Below, in pieces: positions 12,006 through 23,012 of a DNA stretch of 64,000 bases. This DNA is from Collybiopsis luxurians FD-317 M1 (lineage: Eukaryota > Basidiomycota > Agaricomycetes > Agaricales > Omphalotaceae). Within the stretch, counting starts at the first letter, position 1, and each line of letters starts with the position of its first letter. The stretch spans positions 139,974-203,973 of the forward strand of contig KN834770.1 of NCBI GenBank assembly GCA_000827265.1, in the 5' to 3' direction. A program made the position numbers and the translations under genes. The notes under the pieces are model-generated. The model was not told the origin of the DNA, made no database searches, and was given only the letters and a program-made list of their open reading frames with translations.

Positions 12006-15000
12006 ATGGACAATCCATGGGCCAACGCCTGGGACGAGTCAATTTCCAAGGAAAATTCAAATCTAGCTCATTCAACTTCTTCTACCTGGAAAGACCCATC
12101 GGAAAATGAAGCGGATATTGCTTTACCGTCTTGGTCTGCTGGGCCCGCCGTACTATGGAACGAACCTTCAGATGACGCGCCTTCATTATGGGAATCTTCT
12201 GCTCAAAACTCTACAATAAATCCAGCTCCAACTTCGAGTCTCAGCCCCAAGGGTGTTAGATGGGTCTCTTCGTACGATACTATGAGCGCTCATTTTGGCT
12301 CAATCGCCAGCGAGGATACAGAGACAGAAGCGGAAGGGGAAGACGACGGTGCAGCGGAGGAAACAGGGAATGAGAATAAGGCTGAGAACGATGTTCCGGG
12401 GCTGGAAGATGACGACCAGCTGCCTAACGTGTCCGAAGCTCCTCTAGCTAATCATGCCTCGGAAGAGACTTCGGGCATTGCAGATCCTTGGACACCTTCT
12501 CAAAGCTCATTCCCATCCACTTCTATTGATACAGTATTAGCTGCGTCTAGTTCAGATGTTCCAGCGTCAGCACCCGCTAGTCCAGACGCGTTTGAATTCG
12601 GTACTTTTGAAACAGGTCCTGATTCGCCTACAGCTGGCGGTGTGGGAGACACTTGGTCCTCTTCTATAAACAAGCTTCCCGCTGCGGACTCGGAATGGGG
12701 ATCCGTATGGGTGCCGGAAGTGCAATCAGAGAAAGAAGCAGAGGAGGAAGAAGTTTTGGATGAATGGGAGCAAGCTAAAAGAGAAAAAGAAAGAATGGAC
12801 CGTTTCGTAGTAAGTGTCTTGTTCTGATCGCCACACCTTCCTTTGCGCTTAATCTACGCCAGCCTCCGGAATTCCTAGCCTCGATCCTTCGCGCCTTTGA
12901 GGAAATCTCAGACGACTTGTTGATCCTGCCTAGTAGTGCGATGACAGATAACTCGTCTTCTACATCTCCCGAAAGGACCGGTGCGAATTCTGACCGCAAA
13001 GAAGTTGTTGAAGAAACAGAGAAAAAAGTGAAGGCAGAAATGAAAATGGGCAGCTCTAAGGATAACATGGCACAGCAGTATTCCTCGAGATCCAAGAACG
13101 ATGAGACGGAAAGTGAAGATAGTACTTGGAAGGAGCCGGCTCATCCGGAGGATCTCCTCAATCATTGGAAAGATGGTATGGATGTTGTCGAAGGCCTGTA
13201 AGTCCATATTTCTCTCTCAATTTCTTATAGTATTCATTCCTTCGCTACCATACAGCTCCACCCTATGCACCACTATCATACCCCCTCTCCCACCGCTTGC
13301 ATCGCTTCCTGCGTTAACATCTCAATCCAACTCTCAGTCCCATTCCTTTGTATCAAAACGTAGCGCGGAGGCTATTCGTTTAACCCGTTCGACTACGATT
13401 GCTTCATCGGGTCCTCTCGGGATGTATCTCAAAACCAAAGGTTCCATTGAATGGGAGGTGGCAGTAAAAGCGCGTCCAACTAAAACCACCGAAGAGGAAA
13501 GGGAAGAGTCTGTTCCTGTAGGTTGGAGAATTGTACCTAAGGAAGAAGAGAAGAAAGTAGAGGCCCCGGAGATGAAGAGAAAAGGCACTGGCATCTTGTC
13601 TTCTTTCTTCGGGAGAAGAGCCTCGACTCCTCCAGTCGATGGTAAAGAGAACAAGGATGCAAGTCCTAGACCATCTCTCGCATCTCCCAGAGTCAGTGTA
13701 GATTCGGCTTCAAACAGATCGGAGGGTAGAGCAGAATCTTCGTCTCCTCAGAACACCCTTCCTCCTAATCCTGTTTCTGCCCCGACACCCTCGACGACAA
13801 CTGTCGCGAGTCCTTTCGCCGCTGCTTCTACACCCTCGAACTATGGTGACGGCGGCTCCCCTGACCTTTTCCAGGATGCGCCTGTTACTGCTCCTGCTCC
13901 TGCTCCTTCGGCAGTATCTCGCTTTCTCAATAGATTTTCCCGTTCTCGGCCTAGTCATGCCCGGCAAGGCTCAAATAGTTCGCTGGCACTGTCTACGAAT
14001 GACCTAGAGTTTTTGGAAGATATTGTTCCCAGTGCTCGGGATACCCAAGATCACGATTTACAAAGTGGGAGCGAACTGATGGGTCTCCAAACAATGATCA
14101 GCAGTGCACCATTGCCTGCACCATTGATGCCACCACCCAGAGCCCCTCCTCAAGTGAGGCCACCACGTAATCCCACTGATGATCTTATTGGTGGCAGTGA
14201 CAGCTTTCAAGCTTCGCAACCGAGCACCTCATTTAACGTTAAGCCATCAAGTCAAATTTTGACGCCGTCTCCAGCTCTCCCGTCTCAAATACAGACTACC
14301 ATCACCCAGCAATCTTCCTCTTTCCATTCCCGTCCTTCAACTCCTTCAACTTTTGTATCCCCGTTGTCAAGATCTTCCAGCCCCGGTTCGGACATGTTGG
14401 CCGTCGCGGATGCATCAGGCCGAATATCCTCACACAGCACGGGCACGAATGCACAGGGTGGGACTGGATTCAATATGTCAAGGGCAAACTCAACTCTTTC
14501 GAGTGCCACCACCTCTATCGCAGCTATGAAGAGACCTACTCCGGCGGCTATTATGTCTTCGTCCCCTAATGTATCCTCTCAAGTTTCTCTCAGTTCCTTC
14601 AGCTTTCTTCCACCTCCGCCGTCAATTCGTAGCCCAACTAGCGGGGGAAACACCGCGCCGTCACTACTAATTGACGACGAACCGACGAAGGCAACGCCAA
14701 TTCCAGCGATACCTCCTGTGCCTGCAATCGCATCTTCATCCAATGCTGCACCCTTGAATGATTTCGATGACGATGAGTTTTCGGATTTTCATAGTGCAGA
14801 CGTTAATGACTCAGTGTCCCAACCTCCTTTCTCTGCCCAATTGTTCGCGCTATCCTCCGCACAACCTTTATTTTCTGCTGGGTCTGCCGCATTTACTGAA
14901 GGCAGTGAGATCTCTGCACGCCCCGACGCGGCTTTCGGGCAGCCTGATTCCCTCAATACTTCTGTATCTTCCGTAACTTCTGCCCACTCCACCAACACGA

Positions 15001-16058
15001 TGCTCCGCCCGCTTTCGGGCGAAATGGATCTTTTCCAAGACTTACATGACGAATTTAACACCACAGCATCCCCCGCACCTCATGCGACGCTGCGGACACC
15101 TTCACCTCCTGCACTCCCTGCAAAATCTCCTGCAAAACTTACGGCAAGAAATGCTGCAGGGCCAGGAAATGCTAGTTTTGGAGCAGAACCCTCTGGAATG
15201 ACGAGAAGAGACACTGTAGGGAAGAAAACTCCGGGAGGCTCAGGACTGGGAGGGAGAGTGGCTCCTGGAAGGTTAAATTTACCACCAATATCTGCTTCCG
15301 CTTACTCGAGAAATTGGGGTCAAGGGCCTTCTTCAGCGGTATCTTCCAATGATGCTGTTGACTCCGCTGCTCCCCTCGGACCTTCCCCTTCTGAACCTGT
15401 TCTTTCAAATCCGACATCGTCTTCTGGCTCACCTAAAACCCATCAGAGGAGAGTATCAAAGGAGGCTCATCAGCGTACTCGGAGTCTGGTGGAAGAAGGC
15501 ATTGCAAGAAGCGGAATGTGGCCCTCTCCCGCTTCCAAGACTCACTCTGCCGGAAGATATGGGTCCACCACACCTGCTTACGGTGCTTTTGGTTTTGGAA
15601 CAGCGCCTCCTCTGAGTCCTCTCCCACCAATATTGAGTCCTCCGCCAGAGTCCGGACAGTCTCAGGAAAGAGACCTATTAGGAGGTCTAGGAGGCAGAGG
15701 CGAGGACGATGAGGATGAGGTTCCTCTGGCATCTCTAGCTTCAGGTGCCGGATCGGTCTCAAACCCGTCCGTGTTTGCGAAGCAACAGCAATCATCATTG
15801 CCATTTGTTCCTGGTGTCAATGGAAGAAATGATACGCTTCCGCCAATCCCATTACCTGGTCCTTCAGCTTCCGTGCGAGAAACCCGGCAAACTCCAATGC
15901 TGATGGAATTTGATGCGTTTGCATCTGGTTCAGATTTTGGCGTGCCATCCAGCTCTTCCGTTAAGTCGACTCCGTTCCGTACATCCACCTCACTGGCAAA
16001 TACTAAAACAACGGGTGCATTATCAGCACAAGATCTGTCATTCTTTGAAGGACTGTAA
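12006..16058 (+). CDS. Large disordered Ser/Pro-rich protein of unknown function with endocytic-type short motifs
   Basis: Three exons (12006-12809, 12863-13197, 13256-16058) sum to 3942 nt, 1313 aa. No folded catalytic domain is recognisable. The N-terminus is acidic and Trp-rich (NPWANAW, SWSAGPAVLW, DPW near residue 159), followed by a short more ordered segment with charged helix (about 255-380) and a GPLGMYLKTKGSIEW stretch. The remaining roughly 850 residues are Ser/Pro/Thr-rich and low complexity. Short motifs resemble clathrin-adaptor ligands: DPW, DLFQD twice, and an acidic-phenylalanine DDDEFSDF near residue 883; the C-terminus is LSFFEGL. This suggests, but does not prove, an accessory protein of vesicle traffic. 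It has its own divergent promoter with PP1 and ends convergent to the dynamin gene. Confidence 0.75.
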
Positions 16059-16377
16059 GGATTTAGAAGGTGTTTTACTTTTGTTTTTCTTAGCTTTCGC
16101 TGTTAATATATGTTTGTATTTTGGTGGTATATTAAGATCGACATATGAGTATCCTGAGAGCGCAGAGTAGACGCTCGTCGGTCTTGACTGCAGATCCTCT
16201 TTGTCGTCGTGAACTCGTTGGCGCTGGCAAGAGCAGATATGATGCTGGTGCTCAGAGTAAGAAGTTATACAAACAACGGCAGAGCATATAAGTTTCATAG
16301 TATTACACATTGATGTACAAAAGAACTGCCAAAAGCGCAAAAAGAGCATAGATGTTGTTGGGAGATCAGTCTAGTAT
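16059..16377. other. Convergent 3' intergenic spacer
   Basis: 319 nt between two convergent stop codons. It presumably holds both 3' UTRs and polyadenylation signals; no other feature is seen. Confidence 0.5.
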
Positions 16378-19300
16378 TCAGGAGCTCGAGATTGAATTAA
16401 ATTGAAACAACTTCTCTCGGATCTCTTTCAGCCTCACCAACCTCTGCTGCAAAAATTGCCTTTTATTCGCAATATCCTCGTCTTCACTCAGTAGGTCCTT
16501 CATCCTTCCAGCTACGTCGGGTCCAGACATAACATTTTCAATCAGAGCTTGTTCTATGTTTTTAGCAAAGAACTGGCTGAGTTGGTGCTCGATACCAAGC
16601 GGAATATGATCCACAAATCGCTGTAAATATTTGATTAGTGCCACACATAGGCAAGAACGGGAATCCTACTTTGGAAGCAACATGGAAGTAGGCGCTAACA
16701 GTGGCCATGACCAAAATTTCGTCATCATAAGTGGATGGGACTGGTGAAGGAGTGCGAGCTATACTGGAGGCCGGTGAAGGAGTGTGAGCCATTCCGGAGG
16801 GCGGTGAAGGAGGGCGAGCCGTGAAGGAGGGCGGTGAAGGAGGGCGAGCCATGAAGGAGGGCGGTGAAGGAGGGCGAGCCTTTTTGGAGGACGGTAAACG
16901 AGGGCGAGCCTTTCTGGAGGGCGGTGAAGGAGGGCGAGCCATGAAAGAGGGCGGTGAAGGAGAGCGAGGCACAGGGACCGGTGAAGGAAGTACAATATGG
17001 GAAGGTGCATCCCAGGAAGAAACACGGTATCGTGAAGAGTCTCGATGGACGCCGGTATATTTCTGAACCCATTCCCTTTTCTCCGTTTTATATGCGCGAT
17101 TTTGAGTGTATAAAGGCTCGCTTTCATGCTCCAATAACTTTTCAATGAAACCTAAAGCCTCGCGTTTGCATTCATCGAGTTTCGAATAACAAAGGGTCCT
17201 GTTGAAAGAATCAGTTCCTGCGCCGCAAAACAGAAGAAAGTCAACTTTATCAAGGTTTCCAGCTTTGTGAATTGCTTGAAATGGAGAGAAATGAGTTTCT
17301 CCACGGCCGAAGTTATGCTATTGAAAACAGAATCAAAACATTTGATAGCGGAAGATCGCCAGGTGGAAGTCGATTTTAGGACGATGTTCTTGATGGCATC
17401 AAAGGGAATAATTCCAGGCAATTCCCATCCAGTGGCGCTGCAGAAAAAAACATCGCAGATTGAACGTGAATTCACAGGAAAAATTGCCTACTCTGTGATC
17501 TCCTTCCGAATATCTTGCAAATCAAATGGGCCCACGTTACCTCCACCCGTGTGTAACCCGGGACTCCTGTAACCGCTTTTCGAAGGGAAAGGCCAGAAGT
17601 CAGGATTTGTTCGGTCAATTGACGTCTTGAAAACCGCGTAGTGGGATCGGTTCCTTTGAGCGAGAGACTTGTGGTCTTTACCCATGACTGCATCATGCAG
17701 CTCTCTACAAAAATTGCTGATACGGAGTAGGATTTCGGTAGATGCTTCTCTGGTGGGGAGATTAGGCATAGTCCTGAGTTCATCCGAGTACCTTGAAATG
17801 AGCTGATCTACCCCGACCTTGAGGTGCGGAAGACTGAAAGTGTAGAAATAATCAGATTTAGCGTATATATCCTTCCATATACCCACTTTGTTTCAATCAT
17901 CGCCAGCAGCAATTGGCTGATATCCTTCACAAAATTCGGTACTCCGAAACGACTTCGGTCCTCAAAGTTGCTCCAAGGCTCTTTATTCGCAAAAAAGTCG
18001 GTAGAGCGCTCCTCAGACTCAGCCCTGGATAATTTCTTGGAACGCTCGTCATCATCGGCGAGCCGTACGCAGTAATACCCATGCCGAAGAACGTGAATTT
18101 TTCCTTGAAGGACATCCTTCCAGCGCTGGCGGGATCCTATGGCACCAGGCATAATAGTATCGGGCTTCGTAAGGACACCTCGAAAGAGAAGAGGCTCAAA
18201 TCAGTACAGCGTTCACAATAGGGCCGACAAGAATAAATGCATACCAATTGTACGATCGCCAGATGGGTCCGTTTGCCTTGCTAGCCTCGCAGCCTCTTGA
18301 TTCTCCATTTCATCTGTTGCATTGTCAATATCGAATTCTATTTCGTCGATGAACGTATACAGACCGCTCATAGGGATGGTGACCAAGATGAGGGTTTTGC
18401 TTCCCTCGATATTTTTTCCTACTAAATTTTGAGCCAAGATAATTTCCTGATCGGGAGCATTTTGAATCAGTCCTAAAAAAAGACACCATTTCTACCTCAA
18501 ATAAGTTCGAGTAAGTAATTGGTTGGACTGACCTGGAAGGTCAACAAAGGTAAGATCAGTAGATCCGGGGTCCTCGAGCCGCACTTCTATGACGTTCATA
18601 GAGAAGGAGAGCATCGAGCCCTCGCCAGGCTTAAGTCGTTTCAATTCTTCCAAACTCATGTTCTGGAAATCCGAGGTAGGCCGTTCACGGTATAGGACCG
18701 AAGCTTGAGCCCTGCGTAGCCATAGATCGACACTCGGCTTTTCTGTGCAATCGGGTAAAAACTCGTGTCGGAAAGGAGAAGCGATACGACTTGCCATTGG
18801 AAGAGAGAGTACAAAACGGTATCGTAGTAGAGTTTCCTTGCTGATTGCCAGAACGATCGTATTCGATTCGCAATGAAATAGAGCATTTCCATTCGTCGAC
18901 AAATGAGGACATTGAGAGTTCGACGGGACACCTATGCAAACTCAATCAATCATTTTTCATTAAAAGATCGCAACCAAAGAACCTGGTACAGATACCGCTG
19001 TCTCTGGGGACACTTATCTACAACACGTCCAGTGTTCAGAGCTTCAGTACAGAGATAAACTACTTACCCCAGATACAGCTTCAATAAGGGAGCTTTTGCC
19101 GGCTTTATATTGGTGAGTCAACTCTTCCCTCGTGGTGGAAACGAAGTCGCAAACATACCAGACTGAGCTCCGATGACTGCAATCTTTGGAAGATCGAAAA
19201 ACATTTCTGCCCTATGTGGAATATAGTGGTCAGCATCCGACGAAATCTACAGAAAGATTATAAATGTTACCCGAGAGAGCGCAGAGCTCGATAGAGCTCC

Positions 19301-19491
19301 ATCAGGGCTTTGCATCGTTTTGCATAATCAGATGTGGAGACGTCGTCGTTATTGCTGCTAGAATTTCCTGCGACAGAACCTTTCGGCAGAGTCTCGTTTT
19401 CCCCTGGAACAGTGGGCTGGACGAAGTCATCAGAATCTACCGACACATTGGTGGTGCCACGTCGGACCAGTTTTCGAGCGCCTTGGAACAT
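16378..19491 (-). CDS. Dynamin-family large GTPase (Mx/Vps1-like) with GED
   Basis: A membrane-remodelling or self-assembling GTPase. The G domain shows all expected signatures across several exons: P-loop GAQSAGKSS (exons near 19159 and 19080), VPRDSGICTRCP switch region, DLPG (near 18530) and TKPD (near 18150). A stalk-like helical region follows, then a Pro/Ser repeat block, then a GTPase effector domain ending in QQRLVRLKEIREKL and the stop at 16378. The start is ATG 19491, preceding the MFFDLPKIAVIGAQS segment that typically begins dynamin G domains. No PH domain is visible, so it belongs with Mx-like or fungal orphan dynamins rather than classical endocytic dynamin. The exon map between stalk segments is approximate. 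Confidence 0.85.
16741..16980 (-). repeat. Coding 30-bp minisatellite (Pro/Ser repeats) in the dynamin-like gene
   Basis: Eight imperfect tandem copies of a 30-bp unit (plus strand core GGTGAAGGAGGGCGAGCC). On the coding strand each unit encodes ten residues of the type ARPPSPPSFM. The array lies between the stalk and the GED. Purine/pyrimidine strand bias keeps several frames open, which creates spurious reading frames on both strands. Confidence 0.9.
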
Positions 19492-19902
19492 CTAAACTTG
19501 ACGGTGAAGACGGAAGAAAATATCTTGCTCTTCGAAAGCGGACGAGAGCAAAGAGTAAAGCATCCATGAGTGCCCTTATAAATCATCTACGATTGAATAG
19601 AAACAATTGAGGTGGCATGCAGAACCCTTCAATCTAGGTAACACGCGTCGCTGCGGGCTCGAATAAGGTTCGAGGGTGTAGATCGAAAGCGGAAAAAGAG
19701 GCTTCTGTTGCAGCGCAAGCTGAGGCTATTGAATTGGGTCTTCTTACTGCTCACTGCGCACTGGCATTTGATCCGGGCGCTTGTTGACTCAGTACTTGAA
19801 GACAAGAGCTGTATCTGCGCAGCCTAAAGCTTTAAGCATTAGAGATCCTCGTGCGTTCATTGCTTAGGATATTGAGTACAACGAGGGTAGGAAAGCGAAA
19901 AA
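19492..19902. promoter_or_regulatory. Upstream region of the dynamin-like gene
   Basis: 411 nt between the dynamin start and the stop of the co-directional CUE-domain gene. It should contain the dynamin promoter and the 3' UTR of its neighbour. No element is recognised. Confidence 0.4.
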
Positions 19903-22205
19903 TCAGGCGGTTGGCGCAGCACCTGAACGTGCCATCTTCTTATCGTTGCCAGTTTTCCTCGCCCGATTTTTGTTCTTCTCTTTCCATGCTCTCTCCCTGG
20001 CGTTATCAAGACCTACAGGTGCACCTCTTCCGCTTCCTCGACTTCCACCACGCCCTGAATTACTCCCTCCCCTACCACGACTCCCACCCCGGCCCCGACC
20101 TCCTCGGCTGGAGGAAGCCTCCGGTTGCGCAATCGCTTGAAGAGGCTTATTTCCTGACCACTCGTGTTTTTTCAAAATTCTATCTTTCCTCTTTGGCTAG
20201 GAAGGGTCGAAATGCGTGATTAATACCGTCACTAGACAACAAAGGCCTAGGACTTACGTCTCGTTCCAGCATGATTCTCCAGCCCTCAATCTGCTCATCC
20301 CCCCATCCAGTCTTTGCCTTTAGATCTGCGCGCGCTTTACTCTTCCTCGTTGTCGAGTCACGATCGAAAAGTTTGGGATTATCTATGTACGCCAATTCCA
20401 GGATCATTTCCAAAGAGGGTGGTTGAGTTGGTGCTTCTTCATTTCCGCTGTCGCTGTCTTCATCGGAAGCGTCACTCTCTTCTCCATCTCCAGCCACTTT
20501 AATGTTGGGCGCTACGGTTGGAGGGAGCTGTTCATCGTCGGAATCACCAATTTTAACTAATTCGTTTTCGTCTTCAGAAGATGAAAACTCCTCTACTCGT
20601 CGAAGAATATCTGCTTTCATTTGTTCCACAGATTCACGATCTCGGAGGAACATTCGTTCGTCCTCGCTAGGGAACCGGGATGTTAGTAAATTCTGTTTAG
20701 CCGCTACAACCTGAAGTTAGGACGCACCTTTTCTTTCCTACTCGAAATTTCGATATGTCTACAGCTTCATCGTCGAATATATTTCGTCTCTCAGTATGTG
20801 ATCGTTGGGGGGCTGGATTTGATATCTGAGTAGCCGCAGCCGCTTTGCTAGCATTTCGCACTTCATCCCAAGTAGGGGCAGTCCCTTCCAGTAAGGCAGC
20901 AATAACCCTTGCTGCTCCATCTGTAGCTCCAGCAAACGGGTACGAGGGATGTAAGAACAGATCCCGAATATAATCCGACGGTTGGTCAGGGAAGATATCC
21001 AGAACCTGCCTGATTTTGATGTCGAGGTCAGGATCGTAGGCCGCAGCTGCAGAACCTGATTTTAAACCGGGGGCTTCTGGGGAATGAGAGAGAAACGTTT
21101 CCCTCTCATTCTGCTTCTCCTTGTTCTTTCCACCATCAATACCCCGATAGTCGATTCCAGGCAGAGCTCCGGACGAGCGTAGTAAAAGTTTTAGTGCACC
21201 CGGATTTTTCTTGCCTTGGGAGCTTGACTGTATATCTAAACTACTCAGACTCGCTTCCAGCAGATCTAAACGGGCATCCCTCTCGACTGCGTGTCGGAGA
21301 GATGTGTTAAGTGCCCGCATGAGATCATACGATTGCTGGTAATCTGCTAGAATAGACTGGTCGAGAAAGGGTGTCCGAGGTTGCCCAGAGCTAGAATTGA
21401 GCCCTAATAGAGCGAAGACAATGTCGAATGTAGTTTCCGCTTCCACTGCGAGGGCTCGATCTGAGGCTGAGGCTATGTTGTCCAGTAGACAGACCATACA
21501 GGTATGAAAAGAATCCATGAATGAAACTTTAGTTTTCAGCCATATTTTTACCCAATCATCTGCAGGCCCGGCTAAGTTGACCCCGCCATAAGAATGGGCA
21601 ATATCATTCAAGCCCATCTGGTAGACTCGGGCGAGAGCGAGAATGAAGTCTCTGGATTGAGAAAACGCGCGCAACATCGTCGGAGTAGCGACATGGAGGA
21701 GACATGAGATGCAATAGGAAGTTTTACGGAGAGCGTAGAGGCCGGGCGAATTATCGGACTGAAGTAGCAAAACAAAAGATGATATAAGATCAGTAGATGC
21801 TTGACCGGCACCTCCTATATCGAAAATAACCTTCATCCGATTGGGATTCGTAGTAGCGTAGACAATGGCCAGATCCAGAAGGGTTTGCACATCCAAATCT
21901 TTTGCCAACGCCTCAGCCAGGTGCAAAACCCGAATTCTAATTCTCTTCTCAACCTGGGACAAAGTGGAGTCCGTTTCCCATATTAATGTTTGCAAAGTTT
22001 GAAAGGCAACGTCTTCGGCATAAGAAGAAATAAAATTACAAGCTGCAGGGGTGCTGCGCTTCACGGGTGGAAGGGATAAGACATCAAAGAGGCAAGACGA
22101 AATTGTCTCATTCAGAGTAGCAAGTTGAGTAGGAGATAGAGTTTTCCTAGTAGCAGCAGAAGGGTAAGGCGGCAGCTTGGTCGCTATCGAGTCGCTGACC
22201 ACCAT
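19903..22205 (-). CDS. CUE3: CUE-domain ribosome quality-control factor (ASCC2/Cue3, RQT subunit)
   Basis: Homologue of yeast Cue3/Rqt3 and human ASCC2, a ubiquitin-binding subunit of the complex that splits collided, ubiquitinated ribosomes. Three exons (22205-20728, 20666-20258, 20196-19903) sum to 2181 nt, 726 aa. The helical N-terminal region is followed near residues 395-440 by a CUE-like motif (VLDIFPDQPSDYIRDLFLHPSY), an acidic stretch, the family-typical LELAYIDNPKLFDRD...SKARADLKAKTGW segment, and a C-terminal RGG-rich tail ending in KNRARKTGNDKKMARSG. The Arg-Gly tail suggests RNA or ribosome contact. The first ATG of the long exon is used as start. Identification is good from the conserved C-terminal half. 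Confidence 0.88.
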
Positions 22206-22808
22206 CGCAATGGTCGCCTGGAATGTTAGGGCGCTAACTAATTGGCGCCCTAACCTCTCTCCAATACGTGTACGGCCATGCAGAAGAAGTGCGAGATGTA
22301 CATGTAATGAAAGAACATAAGATTAAGAGCGAAGATTGAAGCCTATTTGATAAAATATGATATGATCATGACTACGTCGTGAGGAGAAAGGAACAGGTCA
22401 AATGTATGTTAGATGAGTGTTGTACAGTGACGCAAGTCCGCAACAGAAACAATGAAACTTCAAAGAGTGTGAATCAGCACACTAGGTGCCCAAAGAGGAA
22501 CCCATGAAAGAATGAAAATAAGATATTCTCATAGATAAGTGAACTGTGGCAACATCCCCTCGTATAAAATGGTGATGATCGTCAATGCCGTTGCAGCTGC
22601 GAGAAATGATAATGACTGTGTGGATACAATGTAAATCGGAAAGATGGGACTTCGCTGTAGTAGCAAGCGGGAGAGTGTAAAGCAAAAACTGATAGCAGGA
22701 GAGAGATAAAAGCATAAGGAAAACAGAACAACAGGCAAGAGACCGCAGATAAATAAAACGTAGGTGACGAGTATATGCTCCTGAAGGAAACTGCGCGCCA
22801 GTCTGTTG
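22206..22808. other. Tandem intergenic region
   Basis: 603 nt between the CUE3 start and the stop of the Ste50-like gene, both on the minus strand. It should hold the CUE3 promoter and the adaptor's 3' UTR. I see no coding signal or repeat. Confidence 0.5.
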
Positions 22809-22981
22809 TTATATAACTGTAGTCGTGCGTGTTTGAACGGGTGGGAATGCGGACGACAATGGGGAAACTTGGGGTTGACCGCTCGTTTCTTCTGCGCTAG
22901 AAGAGTTGTTCATCTGCGGTGGGACACTTGTGCTAGGCGTTGGAGGCACCGGTGTGACTTTGCCAATGAACCAAGACTACG

Positions 22982-23012
<31 letters not shown>

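Noticed and set aside
15433..15988. Minus-strand frames over 100 residues inside the large disordered-protein gene
   Set aside because: Shadows of biased Ser/Pro codon composition. No conserved content or splice continuity.
16821..17148. Plus-strand frames of repeated MKEGGEGGRA type and two extra minus frames
   Set aside because: They arise because the 30-bp repeat keeps several frames open. Only the frame continuing into the GED of the dynamin-like gene is supported.
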